The translations under genes and the position numbers were made by a program. The notes below the pieces were generated by a model that saw only the letters and a program-made list of their open reading frames with translations, had not been told where the DNA came from and searched no databases. From Flabesymbios commensalis (taxonomy: Eukaryota > Annelida > Polychaeta > Terebellida > Flabelligeridae), in NCBI GenBank assembly GCA_964017125.1, contig OZ024914.1, positions 26,889,073 through 26,953,072 of the forward strand: a DNA stretch of 64,000 nt. The letters run 5' to 3'. The first letter of the stretch is position 1, and the number at the start of each line of letters is the position of its first letter. Below are positions 46,203 to 56,964 of the stretch, piece after piece.

Positions 46203-46206
46203 TTAA

Positions 46207-46570
46207 TACAGAAATACACAACCCTTTATACATATAGGCCTAGTCTATTAGCGATTATTGCAGCGCACACATGACTAGTCAACATTGTCAACCGGTCCCG
46301 CCCCCGGTTCACTCTTGTACAGTGACTCAACGCTCCGAGCGGAGCCACTGTCACATGAAGGCCATATTCTTGATTATAGTGGGTTCAAATTGAGAGGTCA
46401 TGCTTTCAAAACTAGGTCATCGCCGACCAATCAGTGGAACGTTTGCAACAGCATTTGACCGGAAGGAGATTCCTTGCTCAGGCGTCACTGTTATGAGAGT
46501 GAAGCCCCCGGTTGACCAGCTGCCTATTGAAAAAACAGGCGAGGCACCAGTTTGATGTTTGGCCGGGGTC
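46207..46570. other. Spacer, nothing recognised
   Basis: Locally GC-richer with a possible hairpin near 46320-46352 (GTGACTC...GAGCCACTGTCAC). No gene. Confidence 0.35.
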
Positions 46571-46575
46571 AGTTC

Positions 46576-46831
46576 GTTATTCCGACAGGTCTATATTCCG
46601 ACAGGTCTATATTCCGACAGGTCTATATTCCGACAGGTCGTTATTCCGACAGGTCGTTACTCCGACAGGTCTATATTCCGACAGGTCGATATTCCGACAG
46701 GTCGTTATTCCGACAGGTCTATATTCCGACAGGTCGATATTCCGACAGGTCGTTATTCCGACAGGTCTATATTCCGACATGTCTATATTCCGACAGGTCG
46801 ATATTCCGACACGTCGTTATTCCGACAGTTC
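46576..46831 (+). repeat. Sixteen-unit array of the 16-bp repeat (left)
   Basis: Exactly 16 units of (T/G)(A/T)TATTCCGACAGGTC-type sequence. The first two bases vary (TA, GT, GA) and the rest is nearly constant. As 16 is not a multiple of three and the unit has no stop in any phase, all three plus frames stay open with a 16-residue period; the resulting open frames are not genes. Confidence 0.95.
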
Positions 46832-47142
46832 CTTGATGTAGGCTAAATTGTAATGGGAATTAGTCTGTGAGATGAACCACTTTTAATTACGTGTCTGGGC
46901 CCAAAAGGTTTGAAGAGTGTTTTTAGTCAGAATTTCATGCTGATTCTGAAATTCTATTTCTTAAATGCCTCAGACGCTGCATTTTTTCAGAATATAGCAT
47001 TTTGCGTGTTTTTTTCATACAAAAATGGTAAAATCGCTATTTTAACCAGTGACACTGTTTAAATGTATCTACATAAGAACATGTGATGCCAAATTAAACT
47101 GTCTGATACATGTGATCCAATAATAAGACAACAAATTCAGCG

Positions 47143-47202
47143 CCGAGACCGATTTTATACGTCAGAATCTGACGTCTAGAGTCAGTCTCAGCTCTAAAAG
47201 AT
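47143..47202. repeat. Small palindrome with TCAGAATCTGACGTC
   Basis: 'GAGACCGATTTTATACGTCA' and 'GACTCTAGACGT'-type complement. Related to the palindrome at 30803-30888 (both hold TACGTCAG/AGACGTCAGAATCTGA). Confidence 0.6.
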
Positions 47203-47392
47203 TTTAAAATATTCATAATGGTGTTAGACCCATATCATAAGTATTCAAATCAGGGGGCTTAACTGATATTTACCCCCGAATAGTTCAAATCGTCCCAAAA
47301 GCACTAAATTTGGACCACGTATGGCTAAGGCCATAATATTTTTTGATTTATCGCGGGAGCCAAGCTGAACTCTCGCCGTGGGCGCTTTATTT

Positions 47393-47870
47393 GACAAATC
47401 CAAGATGACCGCCATTCAAATTAGGGTCATTTCATAACTTGTAAACTAATGGACGTAGAGACGCATGTGATACCACTTTTCTATGGTTTTCGAATATGTA
47501 GGATTGATTTATGATGTTTTGCAGTTGATTGGGGAATTATTTAAGAAATAAAAATATTTGTAAAGTTATTTCGTCAATATATATACGACATGATAACGGT
47601 TTAAACGACGCAGATCAGCAACACAATCGTCTGTATCAGGCATTGATAACGACATATCCATAAGATTTGCTACCAGATCCAGTCCTTGGAGTTCCTGTGT
47701 ATCAGCCATATTAAATAAATTCAAAATGGCCGCTGTTCATAACAAGCCCACGTCATAACTTGCCAACTAATAGCAGTAGAGAAACACTTAATAGAATCTT
47801 TCTACGGTTTCATAAACGATTTTAAATATATATTAGTTGCTTAAGGGCAGTGAATATTCTAAAAATCGTA
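47393..47870 (+). repeat. Direct repeat, about 325-bp spacing
   Basis: 'AAATCCAAGATGACCGCCATTC' near 47395 and 'AAATTCAAAATGGCCGCTGTTC' near 47717 head matching segments (GTCATAACTTG(C/T)(A/C)AACTAAT, then TTTCTA(C/T)GGTTT). Confidence 0.7.
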
Positions 47871-47997
47871 CTATCTAAGCAAAAAAGTTGAGTCAGACGT
47901 TGAAATTAAGAGCTTATTATTTCATGTGTTTGTAAGAGCCCAGGACGAAAGTGTTTTTTGAAAGGTTTTTTGACCGTTCACATGTCAACTTTGAATT

Positions 47998-48205
47998 TTT
48001 TTTTTTTTTTTGTACTTTTTTTTAGGCGGCGCGAATCGGTTATACGTTCGGTTGCTATTATTATACCACGAATTTGAACAGTTTGGGTCACTGCATATGT
48101 ATACACCAAGGAAAGATTTCGGCCGCAGCGGGACTCGAACCAGGTACCCCCGGACTCTCGAGTCCACCACGCGACCAATGAGCTATCCTACGTCACGAAC
48201 ATGAA
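47998..48205 (-). mobile_element. SINE family 2 copy: single tRNA-like head, A-rich tail
   Basis: Minus strand: 'GGATAGCTCATTGGTCGCG' (A box) and 'CTGGTTCGAGTCCCG' (B box), about 45 bp apart as in a tRNA. A body of about 110 bp without similarity to family 1 follows and ends in a long A run (poly-T at 47998-48012 on the plus strand). One copy only. Confidence 0.8.
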
Positions 48206-48892
48206 CAAGATAATAAGTAATAGTATTTATAATAAGAATATTATAGATATAATATTATAATTGTGACTCAAGGCACAACAACATAATTATATTTTCATAT
48301 CACTGTCTACTGTCTTTACGCAACGCAGCTATAAAACTTCAATTGTTCCATCACTGCTAATACATCCATCCTCTTAGGAAGGACAAAGTTAGGAAATTTT
48401 AAGATGATCAATATTAGTTCTGGATTGTATTCATTCTGACTGTATACTTTTACCTCGAAAATAGTATTATTAGTTTCAGTACTGATGTTGATGAGATTGC
48501 TAATTTGTACCAGCATTTTGCACGGCGTTAGAGCACTATGGGGGTCGCTCAATAATATTTTGCTCAATTTAATAGTTGGTGATGTATTTTCTGGGCAGTC
48601 ATGGAAAAATCTGGGGAATGTGTGGGAATAATAATTAAATGTATTTATTTATTAGGCTGGAATATACATAAATATATACAATAATTGCATACATCTGCAA
48701 TTGTAAAAACAATTTTTGATATCAAAAACGTTGACATAAATTTAGTTATGCCATTGGTTGGCATATTAAGCTTAACAATGGATCTGAACGCATCTATATA
48801 TCACGGCTGTACAAAGAAGTGTGGGCTTCTATACACTACGCTCAAAAACACCTTCCAAATGGCTCCCAGAAACTCTGGGTAGACAAGGTTAA

Positions 48893-49066
48893 CCCTTTCA
48901 GTGCGGGCAAATGCGTTCAGATCTAAAAAAAAACATCGATTGTAAATTATTAGTCCTACATGTAACTGGTCCACTTTTAAACGCCCATTTGAAGTTAACA
49001 TTTGCATCACCAATGCAAGCTTTAAATGAATAATACATGTCAAAGAATGATGCAGCACGAAAAGAG
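48893..49066. mobile_element. TTAA-flanked palindromic element with CCCTTTCAGTGC end
   Basis: TTAA at 48889-48892 and 49067-49070. Left end CCCTTTCAGTGCGGGC, right end GCAGCACGAAAAGAG, an imperfect inverted repeat. 'GCGCTGAAAGAGTTAA' at 33594-33609 is the same kind of end. CCC-type ends with TTAA fit piggyBac. Confidence 0.6.
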
Positions 49067-49175
49067 TTAACAAGTACAGTAACAACCTTAGTCTATTAGA
49101 TGTAGGTCTTCATCGCTATTCATCACCACAGTAGCTGTTAATAGTGGTTAATCCTCTCATCACTGTTATTTTTTT

Positions 49176-49526
49176 GTCGGAATAACGACCTGTCGGAATA
49201 TAGAACTTTCGGAATATCGACCTGTTTGTAGGACTATCGACCTGTCGGACTATCGACCTGTCGGAATAACGACCTGGTTGTCGGAATATCGACCTGTCGA
49301 AATAACGACCTGTCGGAATATCGACTTGTCGGAATAACGACCTGTCGGAATAACGACCTGTTTATCGGGATATCGACCTGTCGGAATAACGACCTGTCGG
49401 AATATCGACCTGTCGGAATAACGACCTGTCGGAATAACGACCTGTTTATCGGAATATCGACCTGTCGGAATAACGACCTGTCGGAATATCGACCTGTCGG
49501 AATAACGACCTGTCGGAATAACGACC
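49176..49526 (-). repeat. Array of the 16-bp repeat (right), about 22 units
   Basis: Complementary units GACCTGTCGGAATA(A/T)(C), some with 3-4 extra bases (GACCTGTTTATCGG), arranged in a higher-order period of about 80 bp that repeats twice near 49360-49525. Confidence 0.93.
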
Positions 49527-49540
49527 CGGACCCGTGGCCG

Positions 49541-50825
49541 CCCTCATCTGACCTTCTAGTGTGGTACAATCAATTTGTGACGCCGAACAAGTGTATGGCC
49601 GCCACCGTTAGTAAGTTTTTAAGGTCACGTCAGGAAAACATAAACAATTGAAAATTCGAATCGAGCTGGTATGAACAGTATAAACGGCGACCATTTTGTT
49701 TGAATTTTTGGAGTCTGTAAACAACATCCAGCTCCCCGTCTGGAAACGAAGTTTCAGTCAGGTGCCCCGACTAACACATGACAACTTCCAAAACCTATAT
49801 GCTCATAATTTTCATTTTCCCTCGATGGTTGGTAGGCCCAACGGCGGGAAGTAGCGCGGTTTGGTTAAATAATTAATACAGACACGTTTTCAAGCGTACA
49901 CTGCAATGCTCGTACTGTACATTCTGTGAGATAGTAAGTATCTAACATAATGTACAGTCCGAACATTACAGGGTATTATAGCGGCTCGTTAGGATGACAT
50001 CATTTTTTTTATTTTGTAGTGAAGTAGTGTAGCCCACAGATGATGATTTCATTTTTTCCGTTGTTTTCTGGGTTTTTTTTTAAATTATGAACGATATCAC
50101 TGCGCTCACTTTTTAACTGGCCTGATCAAGTTCCCGAGATCACTGGCTGATATCACCTTCTGATTTTGCCCTCTAGCGGAAAACGCATCAGGTTAAATAT
50201 AGAAGACGTAGTGTATTGCTCAGCTGGGATTCAAGATATAATTGCCAAAATGTCATCTCCCCCATATTTCTTTTTCAAAGTCATAATTTCACTCTACTGG
50301 TATCGTGTTTTCGAGCTTTTTTGTCGGTCATCTTAATCAAGATACTGATTGTGTTGCAGTGTAATATAAATTGGACAAGTTTGTTTGCGTATGGTGATGT
50401 CAAATATGTGAAATGGACGTGTCCAAAGTTTGAAGAGAAAAATACGGTTCACTGCTGAATAAGCGAGGCAAATTTTACTCGATAACAGCGACAGTGCATC
50501 CTCGGGCGAGCATATATAAAAACAATGTAAAAAAATCTCTGCAACATGAAGTACATGATAAAACAAGTAAATACAAATTATGACAAACATATTTAAAAAA
50601 AACAACAACATTTTTTGCAATAATTTAACAAAATAAAATCGTGAGATGGTGACCTAAATAGTATAGTTTTTACCCCACAGGCGGCGTAGTCTTTTTAAAA
50701 CCAGTCTCAGAATTAAAGACTCAACTGACCTTGTGGCTCAGCTGACCCGCTTTTTCCCTGACGTAAGGATTTTTACTCAACGCATGCATCCGGTCAAAAT
50801 AATGTTTTCCTTTGATTTTAGAAGT
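49541..50825. other. Spacer, nothing recognised
   Basis: No domain in the short open frames (80 and 95 codons on opposite strands at 50216-50620). Confidence 0.35.
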
Positions 50826-50829
50826 TTTA

Positions 50830-51310
50830 AAGCTTCGACCTTGACAAAAACACATATCCTTGACGTTTAATCATTCTAAAAGTTCTACGTCGATTATGCA
50901 AAAACCTCATCCGTAATAGGTTACCTTATCGAGCACATTAGAATCCGCATCTATCGGTCAGTGAGATTTGACGAAATAAAGTGGATTTTTCCGTGTTTTT
51001 TTGACCTTGATAAAAACACATGACCTTGACCTTCAGTCATTGTAAAACACTTTTATGATTCATCTTCGAAAAAATATAATCGTTACCGAAAACATTAAAA
51101 TTAATATAAATGTCACTGATATATGGAAAAAAATAAGGTTTCCCTGATTTTATTAGTTATAGAACCCTGACCTTGCCAAAAACACATGACTTCGACCATT
51201 GTAAAACTTTTACCATTCTTTTGAGCAACTCAAAAACACCATAATAGATATCAAGAAAATTTAAATACATATAGGCCTAGTAGCGGCTGAGATATGGCAA
51301 TTCTTGGCTT
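50830..51310 (+). repeat. Decayed tandem repeat, about 165-bp unit, three units
   Basis: 'GACCTTG(A/C)(C/T)AAAAACACAT(A/G)' recurs near 50838, 51002 and 51169, each followed by 'CTTGAC' and 'CATTGTAAAAC'-like sequence and an A-rich end. Confidence 0.75.
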
Positions 51311-51582
51311 TGAATTATATAGATGGGGACACTTAGTGACCGGAGCTTGATGCGGATCCGAGACTCATAGTCTTGAAAAAGACGCAGCTTATGGAACGAA
51401 CTTCCCCCAAGCCCCGATAGATGTTCAGATCTGTGAATTTAAAGCGTTTAATAGGCATTTTTTTCAGTCAAAATACTCAATACAGTAAACATGGTAAAAT
51501 ATGACCTATACCATCATCGAAGAATAATAACTTTATGCCCTATAATACACTCTTTGCACTAGTGCACTAGTTTGCGCGTAAG

Positions 51583-51725
51583 CAGAAGTCCCAACTAAAT
51601 AGTTCAGTTTTGGTCACTGTGTGGCGTGTTGTCATTGAAAAGGGTGTAACAGGAGTCCCAACTTAATAGTTCAGCTTTTGGTCACTGTGTGGCGTGTTGT
51701 TATTGTAAAGAGTGTATTGACTCGG
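51583..51725 (+). repeat. Tandem duplication, about 73 bp, two units
   Basis: 'AGTCCCAACT(A/T)AATAGTTCAG' then 'TTTTGGTCACTGTGTGGCGTG' in both units, 51587 and 51654. Confidence 0.88.
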
Positions 51726-52219
51726 ACATCACAGCTGTTGCCTTTTGACACACTTGGCCATGTATGCTCCACACACGCGACCAAGTCACCCTCTCGCTGG
51801 TCAAGCGAGTTAAAGGTGACCCATCACCCTTTATATAGTATGAATAATTTTGTGACAAATAAATCAAATTTGCCACAAGATGGGGCACAAGTGTTTCCTT
51901 ATATGGGGTGATTGGCCATCATGTGACCCTCTGAGAGAGTCACATGATAGCCAGTCACTCCCATATATGGGGTGGTTGGCTATCATGTGACCCTCTGAGA
52001 GGGTCACATGATAGCCAATCACCCCATATGGGGACATAATTATTCATACCATATAAGAGGTGATAGATCACCTTTAAAATATCAGTTTATTACAATTCAC
52101 AATAGTAGGAGCGTTTTTGATGTCGCAACTTGACCAATGAGAGGGTGCCGTGATCGCGTGCTACGGAGCATGCGTGGCCAAGTGAGTCAAGAAGAAACGG
52201 CTGTGATGTTCGAGTCAAT
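51716..52219. mobile_element. Palindromic element (outer) with a MITE inserted at its centre
   Basis: Outer ends ATTGACTCGGACATCACAGC (51716) and its complement ending CGAGTCAAT at 52219. Inner pairs: 'CACTTGGCCATGTATGCTCC' / 'GGAGCATGCGTGGCCAAGTG', and 'CACCCTCTCGCTGGTCAAG' / 'CTTGACCAATGAGAGGGTG'. Without the inserted T2 MITE it would be about 240 bp. Confidence 0.8.
51814..52073. mobile_element. TTAA-flanked palindromic MITE, family T2, centre duplicated (260 bp)
   Basis: TTAA at 51810-51813 and 52074-52077. Ends AGGTGACCCATCACC and GGTGATAGATCACCT. The internal palindrome 'GGCTATCATGTGACCCTCTG' occurs twice in tandem, which explains the extra 64 bp compared with 31533-31728. Confidence 0.88.
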
Positions 52220-53040
52220 TAGGGAATGAAGTTATTATAAAAAAACGGGACTGTGAGTGTGGTATAGACTATTCATTGGTCATATTTTAGTGTTTGCACC
52301 CTTTTCCACAACACTAAATTCCAATAACAGTAATATTTGTGCCTAATGATAGTCAGCCAGCCAAGGGCTGCTAAAGTGATGAAAATATGACTAGATGGCA
52401 TTTCTTTGTTACAAGCAATCTGACAAATCAGGCATGTCAAGTAGGGTCCTGGGGACCTCGCCTGGCCGGATAACAAACTCTCACTGCGCTTAAAAGCATA
52501 TTATGACGTCATTACAAATGGCCGCCAAAGAAACAGTATGACAATCTAAATTGTGTATAGTTTTGTCGATACTTGACCGAATTTCACAATCTTTTCCTTA
52601 TACATTTTAGAGGTCACTGATTCCGAATATGCAAAGAAAATGCACAAAAAGCCACTGTAAATTTGTCAAAAGACCATAATATATATTTTTTTTCATAGAT
52701 TTTCCAATGCATTGAGCCATTAAACGAGAAGACCTGTACATCGAACACTATAGCTGAAGATCTATCTGCACTGGGTTGCAGTGAAGTATCAGGTTAATAC
52801 GGTCTATGTATATGAATATGAGCACACAAGGTCCTTTATGTTGGTAGACTGATTCATTAGATTACTCACTGATGCAACAGTGCGGATGCGGACGGTCATG
52901 CAGACCACACACTGATATGTGAAGAAGCATACAGCGCGTGGCCTTGCACGAAATCAACGTGGATAAACCAGCTGGTCTCAACCTTTAGTGTGATCTTCTA
53001 GTCACATTAACAGTGGAGAAACAATGATATATTTCTAATA
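52220..53040. other. Spacer, nothing recognised
   Basis: No gene recognised. Confidence 0.35.
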
Positions 53041-53044
53041 GACC

Positions 53045-53122
53045 CAAGTAGGATTAGCTGGTTTCGAACATGACTGGCGAGGCAGTCAGGCGCTCTACCA
53101 ATGTTCCACGCCCCGCTCTTGC
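53045..53122 (-). other. tRNA-like sequence, probably an old SINE head
   Basis: Minus strand: 'GGAACATTGGTAGAGCGCC' (D-arm/A-box-like), 'CTGACTGCCTCGCCAG' (anticodon-arm-like), 'ATGTTCGAAACCAG' (T-arm/B-box-like). The acceptor stem does not pair well, so a functional tRNA is unlikely. Confidence 0.45.
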
Positions 53123-56100
53123 ACACTGAGACAGACAAATCACTGAACATGATATGGTTACAACTCCGACATAATGGGCTGACGAATAACATACAGTGAA
53201 TTTTATAGGTGGGATAATCTGTACTTGGCAGTGTTTGTGAGGGAGCGAGCAGTCCAATGGCGTACTAGTGTTCTGTTATTAAAAGCATAGTGAGTCATTT
53301 ATTATATTCAAATATCTGACTAAATAATGTTCCACCATTATTGCATATTTTGTTTAGTATATTTATACTAGTGCTTTAATTTTCTTTGTAAAAAATGTGT
53401 TTTTCGGCATTACCTCCACTAGATGTATTTAGTGATGTGTACAAACATCCTCAACATTAACGGTCAAAACCATCAACATGATCAAGCAGCAGAGGGCGCT
53501 GTTTGAAGATAGTTCAGGCGGATTGCTTTCCAAATCTTTTGAAAGAGGATGTGATGTCACAATCTGCCAGTACTTGACTTACATGAAATTAGAACACCGA
53601 GAAGATTATTTTTCTTACCTTGCCCTAGTCAGTCTGGAATATCATGAAACCAATACACCCTTTTCAATAACAGCACGCCACATAGTGATAAAAGCTGAAC
53701 TGTTTTGCTCAGACTAGTGTTACACAGTCTTCAATAACAACACGCTACACAGTGACCATACTAGTCTGGCTGAAGTTTCGCATAAGCCTATCTCAAAACA
53801 TTAGCTCAATGTCTCCAAATTACCTCCTGTCGCACTGAATGTACTCTTGTGGATCTTTCATAAACAACAAGTTGGTTTGTGCATGATCAGTGTTAGATCA
53901 GAGAAATACACATTTTGCGTGTTAGTAAGAGAGCCAATCATACCATAGCACTAAAATAGTAGTGTTTTGATAAAAAAAAATGCGCTAATTTATACACATG
54001 TAGATACTCACTAGGATGAAGTTTATATGGTCTGTTTGTAGACCCCTCTTTCATCCTGTGTCCAAATTCCAATAAGCATCACTACCAGTTAGGATAAAGA
54101 CTGATGTAAGCTCTATCATGTTAGTTATGACAAATCACATAGTCTGTGTGGGTCCCTAATCAATGGATTGTTCACTGAACGTTATTGAAGATATATAGTG
54201 GCTGAAACCAATATGACACTAGGATGCTTTATTGGTTAGCTTATTAAGCCATCTCAGGACTTTGTAGTCAGACTTGTCATGGATGCTTGCTTGTGTCGCT
54301 TTGGTAAACATACTGGATTTAACACGAATTTTTTCATCGTTCCATGTGTTATCTGATAACTCTCACAAACTACATGTAAGTCACATATCACAACAATAAC
54401 ACTGAAATACTTCTTGAGAAGAGGCCACTACAAGTCTACAACTCGATCTTTGGCTTTGTCAGAAGCAGGTTGGTCATCAAAGATTAGTTTATTTTGATCA
54501 AAAAATTCATTATTGCTGTGTTGTACCGGTCACCACATTTAATAAGGGTACTATTTCCATAGTTGTTTTCAACAGTACTGCATCCCTCTTTGAAAGCTGA
54601 GCATGATGGGATCAAATGCTCACCATAGGGCCTATACCACAAAATTTAATCGAGATGCGAACATGATACAACGAATATGATTATTCATCTACACCATTTC
54701 TCCTCGGGACAAAAAGTCGGCTGTGGATCAAAACTGAGATACTGATTTCTGATTTCGACCATGCCGGATGTTTGTCATCGTGGTTCTGCATTTCATCGGT
54801 ATCAACTTTTTGAAAAACATGGAATGTGCAGTATTGCTTAAAATGATATCCATCATTTCTTCTGTCGAGATATTGACAATATATCATATTGTGATAATGT
54901 CCACAAGCAATAGTCACTCATAAGGAGCAATTCCTCTGGGAACAAAGATTTCTCCTGCCAATAACCTGTTCTAGTTCGTGGACAATTTGTATATGCTTTA
55001 ATCAAAGTTTGTTGATTTGCCTTTGGTCTATGGGACATCAGTCTGTGATGGAGCTGACCCACGCTGCTGCCGTATAACTCAGTCTCAGATAATTTTGTGT
55101 AGGCTCTGGGGAATACACCCTCAGACCAACAAAAAAATTCCTGGGTGATCAGGAACAATTCGAGTTGGGAGGTTACGTCTGTATAACAATTCTACTCATA
55201 CCGATGAAGGCGCATCTTCCAGCTAGAATATACTAATCTCATTCATCTTTTTGCCAATGATCGTGTATTCTGCTGAGTTGTCTAACCCAATATCTAGTTT
55301 TTTGGTACAAATGCATTAATTATATATGTTGTAAATACAATGTATCGAACGAGAGAGTGTGAGCTTTATTATCACGTCCTTATCGTCATCAATGTAATCT
55401 TCTATAACATCAACACATATCTAATGCTTATTGGAATCACTTTTGTCGTGTAAATATCATCTAATCAATTCACTCAACATATTCACCTGTAGAGGTGTAT
55501 GAACTCTTGGGTAATATACACATGCTTTGAAGAAATGAGCCAACACCCTTCACTCGAGTGATGGGATGACGCATCTGTATCTACACAAGCTTGTAACCAC
55601 TTCAAATGAACAGTTCAGCAACAGCGCTATAATTATGGATCTTTGAGATCTCTGACATATTCATTTTCATCAAACTTGTACCCATATGATTACTTCACCC
55701 ATACGACTGTGTAAGAAAGGCAACCCGTTCGATCACTGACATGTTGTAGCTGCGACACGTGTACTATCAAGGAGATCTGCTTACATGCCACTGAAATATC
55801 AACAACAATTTAAAATCCTATACACAACAAAGAGCGGGTGCCTACCGTCGTGCTTCAGAAGGCTTTTGAAAGTGATTAATTTTCACGCGTTCGTTTATGT
55901 CAATTCCTTACCACCAAATCCTATTTTTGGCGCCGCATACCGATTAATGTCCGAGTCAAAGCAACATATGACTCATATTGACCAAACAGTTTTCTAATTT
56001 GTTCATTTATTATTTGCCATTTGATCTGAGAATTTGAGATGTCGACATTACTGATTATAGGTGACTGGTGGCTCTTAATAATATATTAAATACTATGGTA

Positions 56101-56960
56101 ATACTTGAATAACATGATGTAATATGCTACAAAATATCCATGAAATCGTATTAAAATACAAATAAATATATTACTGACCATGAAAACATGGTTAAAACAT
56201 GATGATGGTAACAACAGCGTGAATATTTGATGAAATCTAGCGAAAAACTTGATTTCCACTAATAATCGCTTGTTATTTTTGCAATAACTAATAGTAAAAT
56301 AGCTGCAAATGATTAAATCGCGTTAAATAAACACAATGGATTGCTTTTGGATAGATTACCACCTTGAAAATGTAGATATACAAGTGTTATTGACGATAGG
56401 GGTTTGCGATATATAGAAAAATAGTACATTTCATAGTGAATTTGGCGGCCATTTTGTTTTTCAGTTTCAAACACTTTCCAGGACTGTAAAAAATTGTTAT
56501 CCGCCCTAGCGCTCATCTATGGTATCTATAGAACATATCTGGATAGATGGATTGCTTGTAACAAAGATTTGCACCATGGTGACACGATAGCCTTCGATGG
56601 CTGGCTGACTATGAAACATATTTCAAACGATTAGACGTGCTTAGCGATTGAATGGTTAATGTAGAAGCAGCATGCATAAGATTAATGACAATGAACCAAT
56701 TAGTCCCAGAGCTAGGGGTTTTTTATTTGTGTTGAAAGGTCCATACGATCCAAGAGTTCAACCTATAGTGAAATTTTCTCAGGAATCCGAATCTGCGCGT
56801 CTTACAAAAATCGTCCTGTCCAAAAGTACCGTAAAAACCCTTTAAACACTAGTACCGTCAAAATCGCAAACCGCAATTTGAAATATTGCGTATGAAGTGA
56901 TTGTTTGCTAAAATTGTGGTAATTTTCTATTTAAATATTTTTTTAATTATTTATTATCCT
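53123..56960. other. Long stretch without recognised gene
   Basis: Open frames of 60-101 codons occur (53478-53717 plus; 54681-54917 and 54853-55158 minus). The two minus frames overlap and could be one decayed coding region, but I recognise no family or motif. No repeat family member seen. Confidence 0.35.
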
Positions 56961-56964
56961 CACA

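Larger units (their letters stand above)
46562..49540. mobile_element. About 3-kb unit bounded by inverted arrays of a 16-bp repeat
   Basis: The left array (46576-46831) and right array (49176-49526) carry the same 16-bp unit in opposite orientation. Just outside them, left 'GGCCGGGGTCAGTTCG' and right (complemented) 'GGCCACGGGTCCGGGTCG' are also alike, so the inverted similarity extends past the arrays. That fits long terminal inverted repeats of a non-autonomous DNA transposon. The 2.3-kb interior holds a SINE, a direct repeat and a TTAA palindrome but no transposase. No clear target duplication. Confidence 0.65.

Noticed and set aside
46576-46831. CRISPR array
   Set aside because: Units are contiguous 16-mers without spacers, in a eukaryotic context.
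46512-46846. Three overlapping repetitive proteins of 94-109 residues
   Set aside because: They are the three phases of one 16-bp array with no stops; no start context, domain or splice signal supports coding.
48120-48200. Functional tRNA gene on the minus strand
   Set aside because: The tRNA-like head is followed by a body and an A-rich tail, so it is a SINE.
53045-53122. Functional tRNA gene
   Set aside because: A- and B-box-like parts are present, but acceptor stem pairing is poor; an old SINE head is more likely.
54681-55158. Two overlapping minus-strand frames as a frame-shifted host gene
   Set aside because: No motif or family recognised; kept only as an unassigned stretch.
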